A DNA stretch of 64,000 nt from Streptomyces triculaminicus. GTDB lineage: Bacteria > Actinomycetota > Actinomycetes > Streptomycetales > Streptomycetaceae. Both the position numbers and the translations under genes were made by a program. The stretch is taken from positions 992,001 through 1,056,000 of the forward strand of contig NZ_JAFMOF010000002.1 in the NCBI RefSeq assembly GCF_017349075.1. The letters are read 5' to 3'. The notes under the pieces are model-generated. The model was not told where the DNA came from. It searched no databases and was given only the letters and a program-made list of their open reading frames with translations. Shown here piece after piece: positions 52,971 through 61,815 of this stretch. Every line of letters begins with the position of its first letter. Within the stretch, counting starts at the first letter, position 1.

Positions 52971-53000
52971 CCCTTGCGTTCAGGATCGGCGCAGGTGCGT

Positions 53001-54545
53001 TCAGGCCTGGCGCAGGGCCTCCTCGAAGGTCTCCACGATGAGCTCCGGCTCCTCGGTGCCGACGGAGATCCGCATCATGTCCCGGTGCAGCCCCCTGGCG
53101 TGCAGGGTGGCACGGCCCTCCGGCGTCGTCAGCAGGTCGTGGTGAGCGATGAAGACCTGGGGGGACACCATGGTGAACTCGGCCCCGAAACTGGGGCCCT
53201 TGGTGACCGCCAGGCGGTCGTACACCTGCTCCAGCGGAACCCTGAGGTCCACCATGAGCAGGCCCCCCGGCGCGTCGGGGCGGCGCGCGACCTTGCGGTA
53301 GTTCCCCTCGGAACCGGCGCCGTACGCCCAGTCGACGCTCCGGACGACCTTGTCGTGCCGTTCGAGGCAGGCGACGAGGGCGAGGGTGTTGGCGTTCACC
53401 CGGTCCATGCGGTCCGCGTAGCCCCGGATCCGGGCGGCCACGCGTGCCGTGTCGCGGTGGTAGGGCCCGTCGCCATGGCGCGGCAGCTCCCGGCGGAGAT
53501 CCGGCGCGAGGGGAGAGTCCGGGTTGACCACGGCCGCGCCCAGCAGGACGTCGGCCGATCCGGTGGCGTACTTGGTGAGGCTCTCGCAGACCACGTCGGC
53601 GTGGCAGAGCACGTCGACGTTGTACGGCGTGGCGATCGTCGCGTCGACCACCAGTGCGCAGCCGGCCCGGTCGGCGATCTCCCTCAGGGCCGGGATGTCC
53701 GGGGTGCGCAGGCTCGGATTGCTCGGCACCTCCGCGATGATGCCGGCGAGCTGCCCCGCGTGGGCCTCGGCGACGCGGGCGACCTCCGCGAGGTCGAACG
53801 GGTCGCCGATCGTGACGTGTTCGACGTCGATGACTCGCTTCTCCAGCAGGCTCATGGTGTCGAAGAAGATCCAGCCGAGCTGGAGCCAGACGCGCCGGCC
53901 GTTCTCCCGCTGGATCCCGGAGACCGCGGAGATGGCCGCCGCCACGGCGTTCATGCCGCTGTTGTACAGCGAGACGTCCTCCGTGGGGGCTCCGTAGGCC
54001 TGGGCGAGGACCGTCCTGACGGCCTGGGAGGGCGCGTCCTCCACCGTGTCCTCGGCCTGCCTGCTCTCGATCAGGCCGGCGTCCAGCAGGACGTCCTCCG
54101 CCTCGCGCGAGGACAGGTGGCCGCCGGTGTGCTGGACGTAGGCACGCACCCGCGCGGCCGCGGAAGCGTCCGGGGAGAGGCGTACCCCGTGCAGGTCGTG
54201 TCCGGCGAACACGGCTTCCGGGGGAAGCCCGGCGTACGCCGCGGCGGCCCGCGCGGCGCGTGCCGAGCGGGTCGGGACGAGGCCTTCGCCCGGGCCGGTG
54301 CCGTCCTGGGCGAGGAGCTCCGCCACCCGGGTCACATACGGATGGGGGCGGAAGCGCGGGTAGCCCCAGGAGACGAGGCGCCGGGTGGCCGGGTCGTCCG
54401 ACTCGTAGCCGATGACCGTCGCGACGTCGGGGAGGGAGACGGACACCGAGTGGATGGAGCCGGGGACGAGCCGGCCGACGGCCGTGTGCCGCAGGCCGCA
54501 GGCCGGCCGGCCGTCCCCGGACTCACCGGATGCCGCGAGGGTCAT
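53001..54545 (-). CDS. besB: PLP-dependent alkyne-forming lyase, BesB-like
   Basis: 514 residues from ATG 54545, which overlaps the besC stop (ATGA). A type-I PLP enzyme of the cystathionine gamma-synthase/lyase group: VSLYNSGMNAVAAAISAVSG, VDATIATPYNVDVLCHADVV and the PLP lysine in CESLTKYATGSADVLLG (Lys325). An N-terminal extension of about 130 residues makes it longer than ordinary family members, as in BesB. In the known pathway BesB removes chloride from 4-chloro-allyl-L-glycine and shifts bonds to give the terminal alkyne L-propargylglycine. Cofactor-site residues look intact. Confidence 0.85.
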   Translation of the reverse strand: MTLAASGESGDGRPACGLRHTAVGRLVPGSIHSVSVSLPDVATVIGYESDDPATRRLVSWGYPRFRPHPYVTRVAELLAQDGTGPGEGLVPTRSARAARAAAAYAGLPPEAVFAGHDLHGVRLSPDASAAARVRAYVQHTGGHLSSREAEDVLLDAGLIESRQAEDTVEDAPSQAVRTVLAQAYGAPTEDVSLYNSGMNAVAAAISAVSGIQRENGRRVWLQLGWIFFDTMSLLEKRVIDVEHVTIGDPFDLAEVARVAEAHAGQLAGIIAEVPSNPSLRTPDIPALREIADRAGCALVVDATIATPYNVDVLCHADVVCESLTKYATGSADVLLGAAVVNPDSPLAPDLRRELPRHGDGPYHRDTARVAARIRGYADRMDRVNANTLALVACLERHDKVVRSVDWAYGAGSEGNYRKVARRPDAPGGLLMVDLRVPLEQVYDRLAVTKGPSFGAEFTMVSPQVFIAHHDLLTTPEGRATLHARGLHRDMMRISVGTEEPELIVETFEEALRQA

Positions 54546-55315
54546 GCCTCGAGGCCCACGAGCCGCTGCACGCCGTCCCAATAGCGCTCCACGAGCCCGA
54601 GGAACTCGAAGGCGCCCTCCTCGAACTCCGCCCGTGCGGCCGGAGATCCCACATACGGGGCGATCGCGTTGAAGACGGAGTTGCTGTGCCCCACCTCGAC
54701 GTCGATGTGCAGTTGCCAGAAGTGGCGCATGTCCTTGTCGTAGCCCTGGTTGCCCAGACCGTCATTGATCTTGGAGACCATGATGGACGACATGGTCTCG
54801 TCGGCGTACAGCGCGCCGAGGGCCTTGTTGATCGGGGATTCGGTGTAGAGGATCCGAATGCCGTCGTTCAGGCGTGTGGTCACCTCGAGCGGCTTGTAAT
54901 GGTCGAGGTGTTCCTTGTCGATCCCGATCCGGGCGAGGAAGCGGGCGAAGAGGGTGGAATGCGTGGGGTCGCCGCCCACCTCGTCGGCGACATTGAGAAT
55001 GATCTCCCGGAGGATCATCTCGTCCCGGGTCTTGATCGCCATCCCGGTGATGTAGAACGGGAGATAGCGGAAGAAGTAGTGGCACTCGCTGTACATGAGG
55101 CGTTCTTGCTCGGGGGTGAGCCGCGTGGTGCGGTAGGCGTTCAGATACGGGTGTTCGACACCGCGGTGCCCGGCGATGCGGGCGAGCATGCCGTCCAGGT
55201 ATTCCTTGATCGCGGGGTCCTGGACGGCGATCCGACGGCGGATTCCCGGTTCGACGTGGTCGAAGTGGTCCCAGACGGCCTTGACGTCGGCGTCCGGAAC
55301 GTTCAGCTCGGTCAT
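54542..55315 (-). CDS. besC: Heme-oxygenase-like diiron oxidase, BesC-like
   Basis: 257 residues from ATG 55315. An all-helical protein of the heme-oxygenase-like diiron oxidase group. Candidate metal ligands lie in YSECHYFFRYLPFYITGMAI, NVADEVGGDPTHSTLFARFL and WQLHIDVEVGHSN (Glu-x3-His at the end). In the bes pathway this enzyme cleaves 4-chloro-L-lysine with O2 to 4-chloro-allylglycine, releasing ammonia and formaldehyde. It is translationally coupled to besB downstream and follows besD by 40 bases. The frame stays open upstream to 55426 without a ribosome site. Confidence 0.87.
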   Translation of the reverse strand: MTELNVPDADVKAVWDHFDHVEPGIRRRIAVQDPAIKEYLDGMLARIAGHRGVEHPYLNAYRTTRLTPEQERLMYSECHYFFRYLPFYITGMAIKTRDEMILREIILNVADEVGGDPTHSTLFARFLARIGIDKEHLDHYKPLEVTTRLNDGIRILYTESPINKALGALYADETMSSIMVSKINDGLGNQGYDKDMRHFWQLHIDVEVGHSNSVFNAIAPYVGSPAARAEFEEGAFEFLGLVERYWDGVQRLVGLEA

Positions 55316-55355
55316 GGGCGTCTCTCTTCGAGGACGGTTCTGGCGTCGGGCACTT

Positions 55356-56114
55356 TCACTTCTTGATCGAGGACGCCGCCGAGACGTCGGCGTTGTCCCA
55401 CCACCGGTCATCCGCCTTGAGCTCACGCTTCAGGTCCCGGTCGCCCGCCCAGGTCATGTTCAGGATGATGCGGGTGGCGTCCTCGCGCAGCGGGATCGTG
55501 CGGTGCAGCGTGGTGTCGGTGCGCAGGAAGTACACGTCTCCGGAGGCGAAGTAGTAGGTGTCGATGGGGTTTTCCGCGAGGTAGTTGTTGATCCGCGGCG
55601 AGCTCTTGTCCCATTCGGTGTGGGGTACGCACTGGAGCAGGCCGCCGATGTCGATCGGCGGCGCCAGGAGTACCCAGATGAGGGCGAAACTGAAGTCGCC
55701 CCAGTGCCATCCGTGCGTGTCCCCCCGCTGTTCCTGGCGGGTGATCAGGAACTCCTCGTCCGCCTTCGGGCAGGCATGCAGCTTCTCACCGGCGATGGCC
55801 TCGAGAGCGCCCACCAGCTGGGGGTTCGCGTAGAGCGAGGTCACCAGCTCGCTGTTGCCCGCGATCACCTCGCTGGGCACCACGGACATGGAGCGCCGGG
55901 TGTAGCCGGTGGTCTCAAGGCGTAGGTCGCGCCGTTCCGCGTGCTTGTCGAGGAGACGTTCCGCTTCGGCGCGTACCGCCTGTCGGGTGTGCGCCTCTAA
56001 CAGGTCCGTCACGGTGACGATGCCGCGCCGGTGATATTCATGCGACATGCGGCGGATTTCGCTGTTCTCCAGGTCGGTGCAGACGTTCTTGGGTCCAAGC
56101 CCGTTACCGCTCAC
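55356..56114 (-). CDS. besD: Fe(II)/2-oxoglutarate radical amino-acid halogenase, BesD-like
   Basis: 252 residues from GTG 56114 (GGAGA upstream). The site [11 protein letters not shown] gives His137-Trp138-Gly139: the Asp/Glu ligand of hydroxylases is replaced by Gly, leaving room for chloride. The second ligand is His204 in TTLHRTIPL. These numbers coincide with the ligands I recall for S. cattleya BesD, and Arg74, His134, Asp140, Asn219, Thr221, Trp238 and Trp239 also fall where its lysine-binding residues are. It should chlorinate free L-lysine at C4. Leu39 is a TTA codon (55998-56000), implying bldA-dependent translation. Confidence 0.9.
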   Translation of the reverse strand: MSGNGLGPKNVCTDLENSEIRRMSHEYHRRGIVTVTDLLEAHTRQAVRAEAERLLDKHAERRDLRLETTGYTRRSMSVVPSEVIAGNSELVTSLYANPQLVGALEAIAGEKLHACPKADEEFLITRQEQRGDTHGWHWGDFSFALIWVLLAPPIDIGGLLQCVPHTEWDKSSPRINNYLAENPIDTYYFASGDVYFLRTDTTLHRTIPLREDATRIILNMTWAGDRDLKRELKADDRWWDNADVSAASSIKK

Positions 56115-56720
56115 GAGGGGTCTCCGATGTTCGGCCGGTGCATACGGGATCCGCTGCCTTGATCAAATGCGGTACCTGGTGGAACACACACGCCCAGGAC
56201 CGTAAGTGCGCTTCCTGGACGCGATCAACCACGCGACGAACCGCGAGCGTGAGTTCCGGTCAACTCTGAAGGCGAACTCATCCTTGTTCTACAGCCGATC
56301 GGCGACGCCCGATAGACGTCGGACCGCACACCTCGAATGATCGGCTTCCGGGAATACGGGCAGGCGGGCGTCCGCGATGCGTCATGACCGATCTTCCGGG
56401 CCGCTCACAAGGCCATCCCGCGACCAACGTGGCGCGAATCGCATGGCGGCCGGTGTTTCCGTCCCCCCGCTCGGATGATCGCGTCATCGGGGGATCCGTC
56501 GCCGCACGGCCCCTACTCGCACGCATGCTCGGCGGGCATACTGAGGTGGCCCGACATCGACCGGGCCACCTCTTCCGCGCCTCGGTGACCACCCGTCATC
56601 GGCACCCCGATGCGCCACCCACGACAGGAGCCCGTGCGTCCTCGCGGGCGAAACCGCTGCTCCGCCTTGCCATTTCCAGCCCGCCACCCCCCAGTCCCGA
56701 CCTTCGGATGTGGAGGCATG
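56115..56720. promoter_or_regulatory. 606-base divergent region between besD and besE
   Basis: No convincing gene is present; open frames here are shadows. It holds the besD promoter on the left and a long besE leader on the right. A perfect hairpin GAGGTGGCCCG / CGGGCCACCTC (56543-56553 and 56562-56572) followed by TCTTCC lies about 150 bases before besE and looks like a terminator or attenuator. GATGA-tcgcg-TCATC (56473-56487) is a small palindrome. A 16-codon frame from ATG 56337 (MIGFREYGQAGVRDAS) ends before these elements but has no clear ribosome site. Confidence 0.5.
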
Positions 56721-57530
56721 ATGCCCAGCACAGCGCGCGGACCCAATTTCTCCGCCGTCGACGTGTCGGCCTTCTCCAGACAGCACATCCTCGACGTCGC
56801 GGAGGGCGGACTCGCCGCGGCCCGCATTCCCGGCTTCTTCGGCCGGGCGACCCTGGAGCGCATGACGGCCGCCCTCCACCGGCTGCCCACGGTCGACTAC
56901 TACCCACAGCGGGTCGCCATGACGAGGTTCGGCCCGGCCCTCAACGATTACCGGACCCCCCAGGGAGTGCTGCAGGCGGACCGCTACTGGCCGGACGCCG
57001 AAGCCGCGGAGCGCACGTGGCGGGAGGCCGGCATGGAACCGGACCCGGTCCTGGAGTCGCTGGACATGCTGGGCAGGGCATGGGGCGAGAAGGTGACGAC
57101 CGCCACCATCGGCGGGCGGCCCGCCTTCGTGGGGATGATGCGCGAGATCAACGCGGGCACGCTCCTGCACTACGACGACATCCACCTCGAATACCCGGAC
57201 GGCCTCTTCGACCAGGAGATCGTCTCCGAGCTCACCTACAACGCCTACCTGGTGGTGCCGGAGGACGGCGGCGGGACGCGCCTGTGGCAGCACCGCTGGG
57301 AAGCGGCCGACGACGCCCACCGTCAGCGGTACGGGTACGACCCCCGGGTGGTGGACGGCTGCCGGAACCTCACGATCCGTCCGGGTCTCGGTGACGCCCT
57401 GCTGTTCAACCCGAACCACTACCACCGCGTGCTGCCCAACGGGCCCGGGGGCCCCGAGGGCCAGCGGCGGATCACCGTCACGTTCTTCCTCGGCCTCACC
57501 CCGGCGGGCGACCTGGTCGCCTGGTCCTGA
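56721..57530 (+). CDS. besE: 2-oxoglutarate/Fe(II) hydroxylase, BesE-like
   Basis: 269 residues from ATG 56721 (GGAGG four bases earlier; ATG 56718 is too close to it). The iron site is NAGTLLHYDDIHLEYPDG with His150 and Asp152, the complete HxD of a hydroxylase, and a distal His in FNPNHYHRVLPNG (His235), with Arg250 for 2-oxoglutarate. It contrasts with the HxG of besD. BesE hydroxylates gamma-glutamyl-propargylglycine at the beta carbon to give the ethynylserine unit. It runs opposite to besD and starts a rightward operon with a nitroreductase and an antiporter. Confidence 0.85.
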   Translation: MPSTARGPNFSAVDVSAFSRQHILDVAEGGLAAARIPGFFGRATLERMTAALHRLPTVDYYPQRVAMTRFGPALNDYRTPQGVLQADRYWPDAEAAERTWREAGMEPDPVLESLDMLGRAWGEKVTTATIGGRPAFVGMMREINAGTLLHYDDIHLEYPDGLFDQEIVSELTYNAYLVVPEDGGGTRLWQHRWEAADDAHRQRYGYDPRVVDGCRNLTIRPGLGDALLFNPNHYHRVLPNGPGGPEGQRRITVTFFLGLTPAGDLVAWS

Positions 57531-57571
57531 CCTCCGCCCCGCCCCACGACCCGGAAGGAACCCCAGGACCC

Positions 57572-58162
57572 ATGGACGTCATGACCGCGATCACCACCCG
57601 CAGGAGCGAGAGGGTACTCACCGACCCGGCGCCGAGCGACGAGGAGTTCCACTACCTGCTGCGTGGCGCGGCCACCGCGCCCGATCACGGAAGGCTGCGC
57701 CCCTGGCGCTGGATCCTGGTGCGCGGCGAGGCGCGCGCCGCCCTGGCCCGCACGCTGACCCCCAAGGCACCGCAGGCCGCCGGGAAGGGGGTGCGCGGCC
57801 GTCAGGAGCCGCCGCTGCGGGCGCTGCTGGTCTTCGCCCCGCTTCCCGGGCACCGGATTCCCGATTGGGAACAGCTCGCCGCCAGTTGCTCCATGACGCA
57901 CGCGCTGATGATGCTGCTCCACGCCCGCGGCTATGGCAGCATCTGGCGCACCGGCCGGCTGTGCACCAGCCCCGGCCTCCGCGGCCTGTTGCACATGGCC
58001 GACGGTGAACGATTACTGGGCTCCCTGGACATCGGTACGTCCCCCAAGGGCCCCCGGCAGCGCAGGCCGCTTCCCGACGTCTCGGACCGGGTCTCCGTCC
58101 TGGAGACCGTGACCGCGGCGGGGGCGGCGCGTGGTCTCCGGGAAGCCGTCGGCGCGGAATGA
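57572..58162 (+). CDS. Nitroreductase-family flavoprotein with a TTA codon
   Basis: 196 residues from ATG 57572 (GGAAGGAACC upstream), 41 bases after besE. The FMN motifs are AITTRRSERVLTDPAPSDEE, DHGRLRPWRWILVRGEARAA and RGYGSIWRTGRLCTSPGLRG, as in the RutE/YdjA branch. Leu148 is a TTA codon (58013-58015), so bldA may control it as it does besD. No flavoenzyme step is known in the bes route, so this could be an added tailoring step or protection against a reactive intermediate. Its stop overlaps the antiporter ATG (ATGA). Confidence 0.85.
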   Translation: MDVMTAITTRRSERVLTDPAPSDEEFHYLLRGAATAPDHGRLRPWRWILVRGEARAALARTLTPKAPQAAGKGVRGRQEPPLRALLVFAPLPGHRIPDWEQLAASCSMTHALMMLLHARGYGSIWRTGRLCTSPGLRGLLHMADGERLLGSLDIGTSPKGPRQRRPLPDVSDRVSVLETVTAAGAARGLREAVGAE

Positions 58163-59460
58163 GCGGCGGACTCCTCGCCGAGGCGGGAACCCTGCTGGGT
58201 GCGGCCCTGGTCCTCGGGCGGCTGGCCGTACGCGTCGGGATGCCGCCCGTGGTCGGCGAACTGTGCGCGGGGATCCTGCTGGGGCCCTCGGTGCTCGGCC
58301 ACATCGTCCCCTCCCTGTCGTCCTGGCTGCCGGACGCGGCCGCGCCCCAAGGCCCCCTGAACCCGCTCGGGCTGCTCGGCGTCGTGCTCCTGGTGGGCAT
58401 GACGGGTATCGAGATCGACATCAAGGCGCTGCGTCGCAGGAGAGTGGCGACCCTGGCCGTGGGCACCACCGGACTGCTGGTGCCGCTGGGGCTCGGGGTG
58501 GCGGCGGGATTCATGCTGCCGTCGTCGCTGGTCGCGGCGGGAAGCAGGCAGCCGGTGTTCGCCGCGTTCCTCGGGGTGGCCCTGTGCGTCAGCGCCATCC
58601 CGGTCATCGCCAAGATCCTCGCCGACATGCGGCTGCTCCACCGCACCATGGGGCAGCTCATCCTCGGAGCCGGCATGGTCGACGACGCCATCGGCTGGCT
58701 CCTGCTGTCGGTGGTGTCGGCCATGGCCACCAGCCGGCCGCAGGCCGGTCATGTCCTCATGTCCGTGGGGGCCATGGCGGCCGTGGTGATCCTGGCGCTG
58801 GCCGTCGCCCGGCCCCTGGTGCGCCGTGCGCTGGACCTGGCGGGGCGGTCCCAGGAGGCCGCGCCGACGATCGCCGTGGCCACGGTGATCCTCATGCTGG
58901 GCGCCGCCGCCACGCAGGCGCTCGGCCTCGAGCCCATGCTCGGGGCGTTCATCGGCGGCGTCCTCATCGGTTCCGGGAGCAACGTCGACCTCAGGAGACT
59001 GGCCCCGCTCCGGGCGGTCGTCATGGCGGTCTTCGCCCCGCTGTTCTTCGCCACCGCGGGCCTGCACATCGACCTCGCCGCCCTGGCCCATCCGATCGTG
59101 GCGTCCGCCGCGCTGGTGGTGCTGGCGGTCGCCGTCGTCGGCAAGTTCGCCGGAGCGTTCCTCGGGGCGCTCGTCGCCAGGCTCGGCGTGTGGGAAGCGC
59201 TGGCCATGGGGGCGGGGATGAACGCGCGCGGCGTCATCCAGATCGTCGTCGCGACGGCGGGCCTGCGCCTGGGCGTGCTGACCCCGGCCACCTACACCAT
59301 CATCGTCCTGGTGGCGGTGGTGACCTCGGTGATGGCCCCGCCCGTCCTGCGCGTCGCGATGCGCAGGATCGAACAGACCGAGGAGGAGGAACTGCGCCGC
59401 CGCGACCTCGCCGCGTTCTCCGAGCCGAGCCTGGAAGGCCGGCCTGAACCACGGCAGTGA
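58159..59460 (+). CDS. CPA2-type cation/proton antiporter (KefB-like)
   Basis: 433 residues with about thirteen membrane segments. MPPVVGELCAGILLGPSVLG, ALCVSAIPVIAKILADMRLL and the ion-site region GAGMVDDAIGWLLLSVV are typical CPA2 marks, and GAGMNARGVIQIVVATAGL sits near the end. There is no RCK/TrkA domain, so it is a bare transport unit. It is translationally coupled to the nitroreductase gene. It might relieve acid or chloride/ion stress; a direct bes role is unproven. Confidence 0.85.
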   Translation: MSGGLLAEAGTLLGAALVLGRLAVRVGMPPVVGELCAGILLGPSVLGHIVPSLSSWLPDAAAPQGPLNPLGLLGVVLLVGMTGIEIDIKALRRRRVATLAVGTTGLLVPLGLGVAAGFMLPSSLVAAGSRQPVFAAFLGVALCVSAIPVIAKILADMRLLHRTMGQLILGAGMVDDAIGWLLLSVVSAMATSRPQAGHVLMSVGAMAAVVILALAVARPLVRRALDLAGRSQEAAPTIAVATVILMLGAAATQALGLEPMLGAFIGGVLIGSGSNVDLRRLAPLRAVVMAVFAPLFFATAGLHIDLAALAHPIVASAALVVLAVAVVGKFAGAFLGALVARLGVWEALAMGAGMNARGVIQIVVATAGLRLGVLTPATYTIIVLVAVVTSVMAPPVLRVAMRRIEQTEEEELRRRDLAAFSEPSLEGRPEPRQ

Positions 59461-59486
59461 CCTCCCGGCCACCGCAGTCCCTGGCG

Positions 59487-60509
59487 TCAGTGGTCCGCCA
59501 CCAGCACCGCCGCCCCCGTGACGTGGCCGCCCGCCAGATCCGCGAGGGCCTCGTCGGCCCGGCTCATGCGGTACGGCCGCACATGGACGACCGGGGGGTG
59601 CCGGGCCGCCTCCGCGAGGTAGGCCCGGCCGTCCGCCCGGGTGTTGGCGGTGACGCTGCGCACGGTGCGTTCCTGGAACAGATGCCGCCGGTACGTCAGG
59701 GCCGGGATGTCGGTGAGGTGGATGCCGGCCACCGCGAGGGTGCCGCCGCGGTCGAGTGCCTCGAGCGCCACCGGCACGAGGTCGCCGACGGGGGCGAAGA
59801 GGATGGCCGCGTCGAGGGGTTCGGGCGGTGCGTCGCGGGCGTCGCCCGCCGAGGCCGCGCCGAGTTCCAGGGCCAGGTGCCGGGCCCGCTCGCCGCGGGT
59901 GAGCACATGGACGGTGGCGCCCCGGGCCGTGGCCAGCTGGGCGGTCAGGTGGGCGGAGGCGCCGAAGCCGTAGAGGCCGAGCCTGCCGCCGGGCGGCAGC
60001 TGGGCCCGCTCCAGCGCCCGGTAGCCGATGATGCCCGCGCACAGCAGCGGCGCGAGTTCCTCGTCCGCCGGGCCCTCCGGCAGCCGGTAGACGAAGCGGG
60101 CGTCGGCCACCGTGTGGTCCGCGTAGCCGCCGTGGACGTCCCAGCCGGTGTAGCGGGAGGCGGGGCACAGGTTCTCCCGGCCGGCCAGGCAGTACCGGCA
60201 GCCGCCGCAGGTCGTCGCGAGCCAGGCGGCGCCGACCCGGTCGCCGGGCGCGAAGCCCTGGGCGTCGGGCCCGCACGCCACCACCCGGCCCACGATCTCG
60301 TGGCCCGGGGTGCAGCGCGGCAGGCGCGGCGGCAGGTCGCCCTCCGCGAGGTGCAGGTCCGTACGGCACACGCCGCACGCGCGCACCTCGAGCAGCAGTT
60401 CCGTGCCGGCCGGCGTGCCCGGGGCGCGGTGCACGCGGCGCAGCGGGTGCTCGGCGGCCGGAGCCGGGTGGTCGACCACCCAGGCCGTGCCGGCCTCACG
60501 CGTGGTCAT
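59487..60509 (-). CDS. Zinc-dependent alcohol dehydrogenase
   Basis: 340 residues from ATG 60509 with a GGAGGTGA ribosome site. Catalytic zinc ligands: Cys of [10 protein letters not shown] and His of TPGHEIVG; the structural zinc is held by [15 protein letters not shown]. The cofactor fold has [16 protein letters not shown]. It is close to AdhA-type enzymes that oxidise primary alcohols. It converges on the antiporter gene and diverges from a universal stress gene, a neighbourhood common in hypoxia or redox regulons. Confidence 0.9.
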   Translation of the reverse strand: MTTREAGTAWVVDHPAPAAEHPLRRVHRAPGTPAGTELLLEVRACGVCRTDLHLAEGDLPPRLPRCTPGHEIVGRVVACGPDAQGFAPGDRVGAAWLATTCGGCRYCLAGRENLCPASRYTGWDVHGGYADHTVADARFVYRLPEGPADEELAPLLCAGIIGYRALERAQLPPGGRLGLYGFGASAHLTAQLATARGATVHVLTRGERARHLALELGAASAGDARDAPPEPLDAAILFAPVGDLVPVALEALDRGGTLAVAGIHLTDIPALTYRRHLFQERTVRSVTANTRADGRAYLAEAARHPPVVHVRPYRMSRADEALADLAGGHVTGAAVLVADH

Positions 60510-60906
60510 CGCGCTCACCTCCGCTCGCTTTCTCCACCGTGCGCCGGGCGAGGGCGCGGGGCAACGCGCGGGGCCGCAGAGCACGGGTGCGACCCCAGGA
60601 GACGCACGTGGGGGAAGCGAGAAAGGGGCCGGGCGTCCCCCTACGGGAGACCGCCCGGCCCCTGCGCGGGCCGCCCGCCCGCCGTGAGACTGGGAGCAGC
60701 CCGGCCGGACACCCGTCCCGCGCCCGTCCCCGGCCGGGCTCCCGCCGGGCCGTCCGGGGCCGTGAGCGGCCGGAACGCCCGGGGTGCACTCCGGTGGCCC
60801 GGCGGGGTACGACGTGCCGGGCCGACACTGGAAGCATCACCTTCCCCGGCCCCGGCAGGGACCGGGCCCGGGGGAGGAGGGGCCGGCACGGACGGAGGCG
60901 GTCGCG
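60510..60906. promoter_or_regulatory. 397-base divergent region adh / universal stress gene
   Basis: No gene is visible. A perfect 11-base stem, GGGGCCGGGCG (60625-60635) and CGCCCGGCCCC (60652-60662), could be a leader structure or terminator. I looked for a DosR-type GGGACT-n-AGTCCC palindrome and found only a half-like GGGACCGGGCCC near 60858, so no site is called. Promoters for both genes must lie here. Confidence 0.45.
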
Positions 60907-61779
60907 ATGGAGCCCGTACCCATCACCGCGGGGCTGGACGGCTCGGCCGAGAGCCTGGCCGCCGCCCACTGGGCCGCGGCGGAGGCGGCCCGGCGCGGGC
61001 TTCCCCTGAGCCTGCTCCACGCCTGGATCCTCCATGTCCCCGAGCCCGCGGACGTCCCGCCCGAGCGGGACCGCGACTACTGGGCGAAGCGCATCGTGCA
61101 CGCCGCGCACGCCGAGGTCCGCGCCCGTTTCCCGGCCCTGGAGGTCACCGAGGACATCGTCGGGGACGAACCCGTCGCGGCCCTGCTGACGGCGGCGGAG
61201 GCCTCGGTCATGGTCGTCCTCGGCTCGCGCGGCCTGGACCGCCTCGAGAGCTTCTTCCTCGGCGACGTAGGCCTCCACGTCGCCGGGCGGGCCGAGCGGC
61301 CGGTGGTGCTCGTACGGAAGGGCATGGGATCGCGCGTCCCCCCGGCCGCCGACGGCGGGGGCGTCGTCCTGGGTCTGGGGCTGCGCCGCCCGGCGCACGA
61401 CCTGCTCGACTTCGCGTTCGACGCCGCGGCGGCGCGCGGGGCGCCCCTGCGCGTGCTGCACGGCAGGCCGCTGCCCGTCCAGGCGTACGCGCCCTGGGGC
61501 GTCGACCCCGAGGTCGCCCAGGAGATCACCGAGCACGCGGAGCTGGAGATCGGGCAGGCGCTGCGGCCGTGGCGCGAGAGGCACCCGGACGTCACCGTGG
61601 TCGACGCCGTCAGCCTGGAGAGCCCCGCCAAGGCCGTCGTCCGCGCGGCGGAGGGCGCCGACCTCCTGGTCGTCGGCCGCCGCCGGCACCGCCCGGCGCT
61701 CGTCCCCCGCCTCAGCGCGGTGGCCCAGGCGTGCGTGCACCACGCCCCCTGCCCGGTCGCGGTGGTGCCGCACGACTGA
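60907..61779 (+). CDS. Universal stress protein, two UspA domains
   Basis: 290 residues. Domain one: PVITAGLDGSAESLAAAHWAA-like start (ITAGLDGS) with VVLGSRGLDRLESFFLGDVG; domain two: VVLGLGLRRPAHDLLDFAFD with DLLVVGRRRHRPALVPRLSA. The G-x2-G-x9-G(S/T) ATP-binding loop is kept in the first domain (GSRGLDRLESFFLGDVG) and degenerate in the second. Such paired Usp proteins belong to dormancy and hypoxia regulons in actinobacteria, consistent with the DosS/DosR-like genes. Confidence 0.9.
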   Translation: MEPVPITAGLDGSAESLAAAHWAAAEAARRGLPLSLLHAWILHVPEPADVPPERDRDYWAKRIVHAAHAEVRARFPALEVTEDIVGDEPVAALLTAAEASVMVVLGSRGLDRLESFFLGDVGLHVAGRAERPVVLVRKGMGSRVPPAADGGGVVLGLGLRRPAHDLLDFAFDAAAARGAPLRVLHGRPLPVQAYAPWGVDPEVAQEITEHAELEIGQALRPWRERHPDVTVVDAVSLESPAKAVVRAAEGADLLVVGRRRHRPALVPRLSAVAQACVHHAPCPVAVVPHD

Positions 61780-61815
61780 GACGACCGTCGGCGGCCCGGC
61801 GGCTCGGCCCGTCGG

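Noticed and set aside
56384..57394. Plus-strand frame covering the besD-besE gap and besE
   Set aside because: It is out of register with the clear besE hydroxylase motifs and is rich in Arg/Pro, a shadow frame.
60780..60906. DosR-type operator before the universal stress gene
   Set aside because: Only a half-like GGGACCGGGCCC was found; the palindrome GGGACT/AGTCCC is not present.
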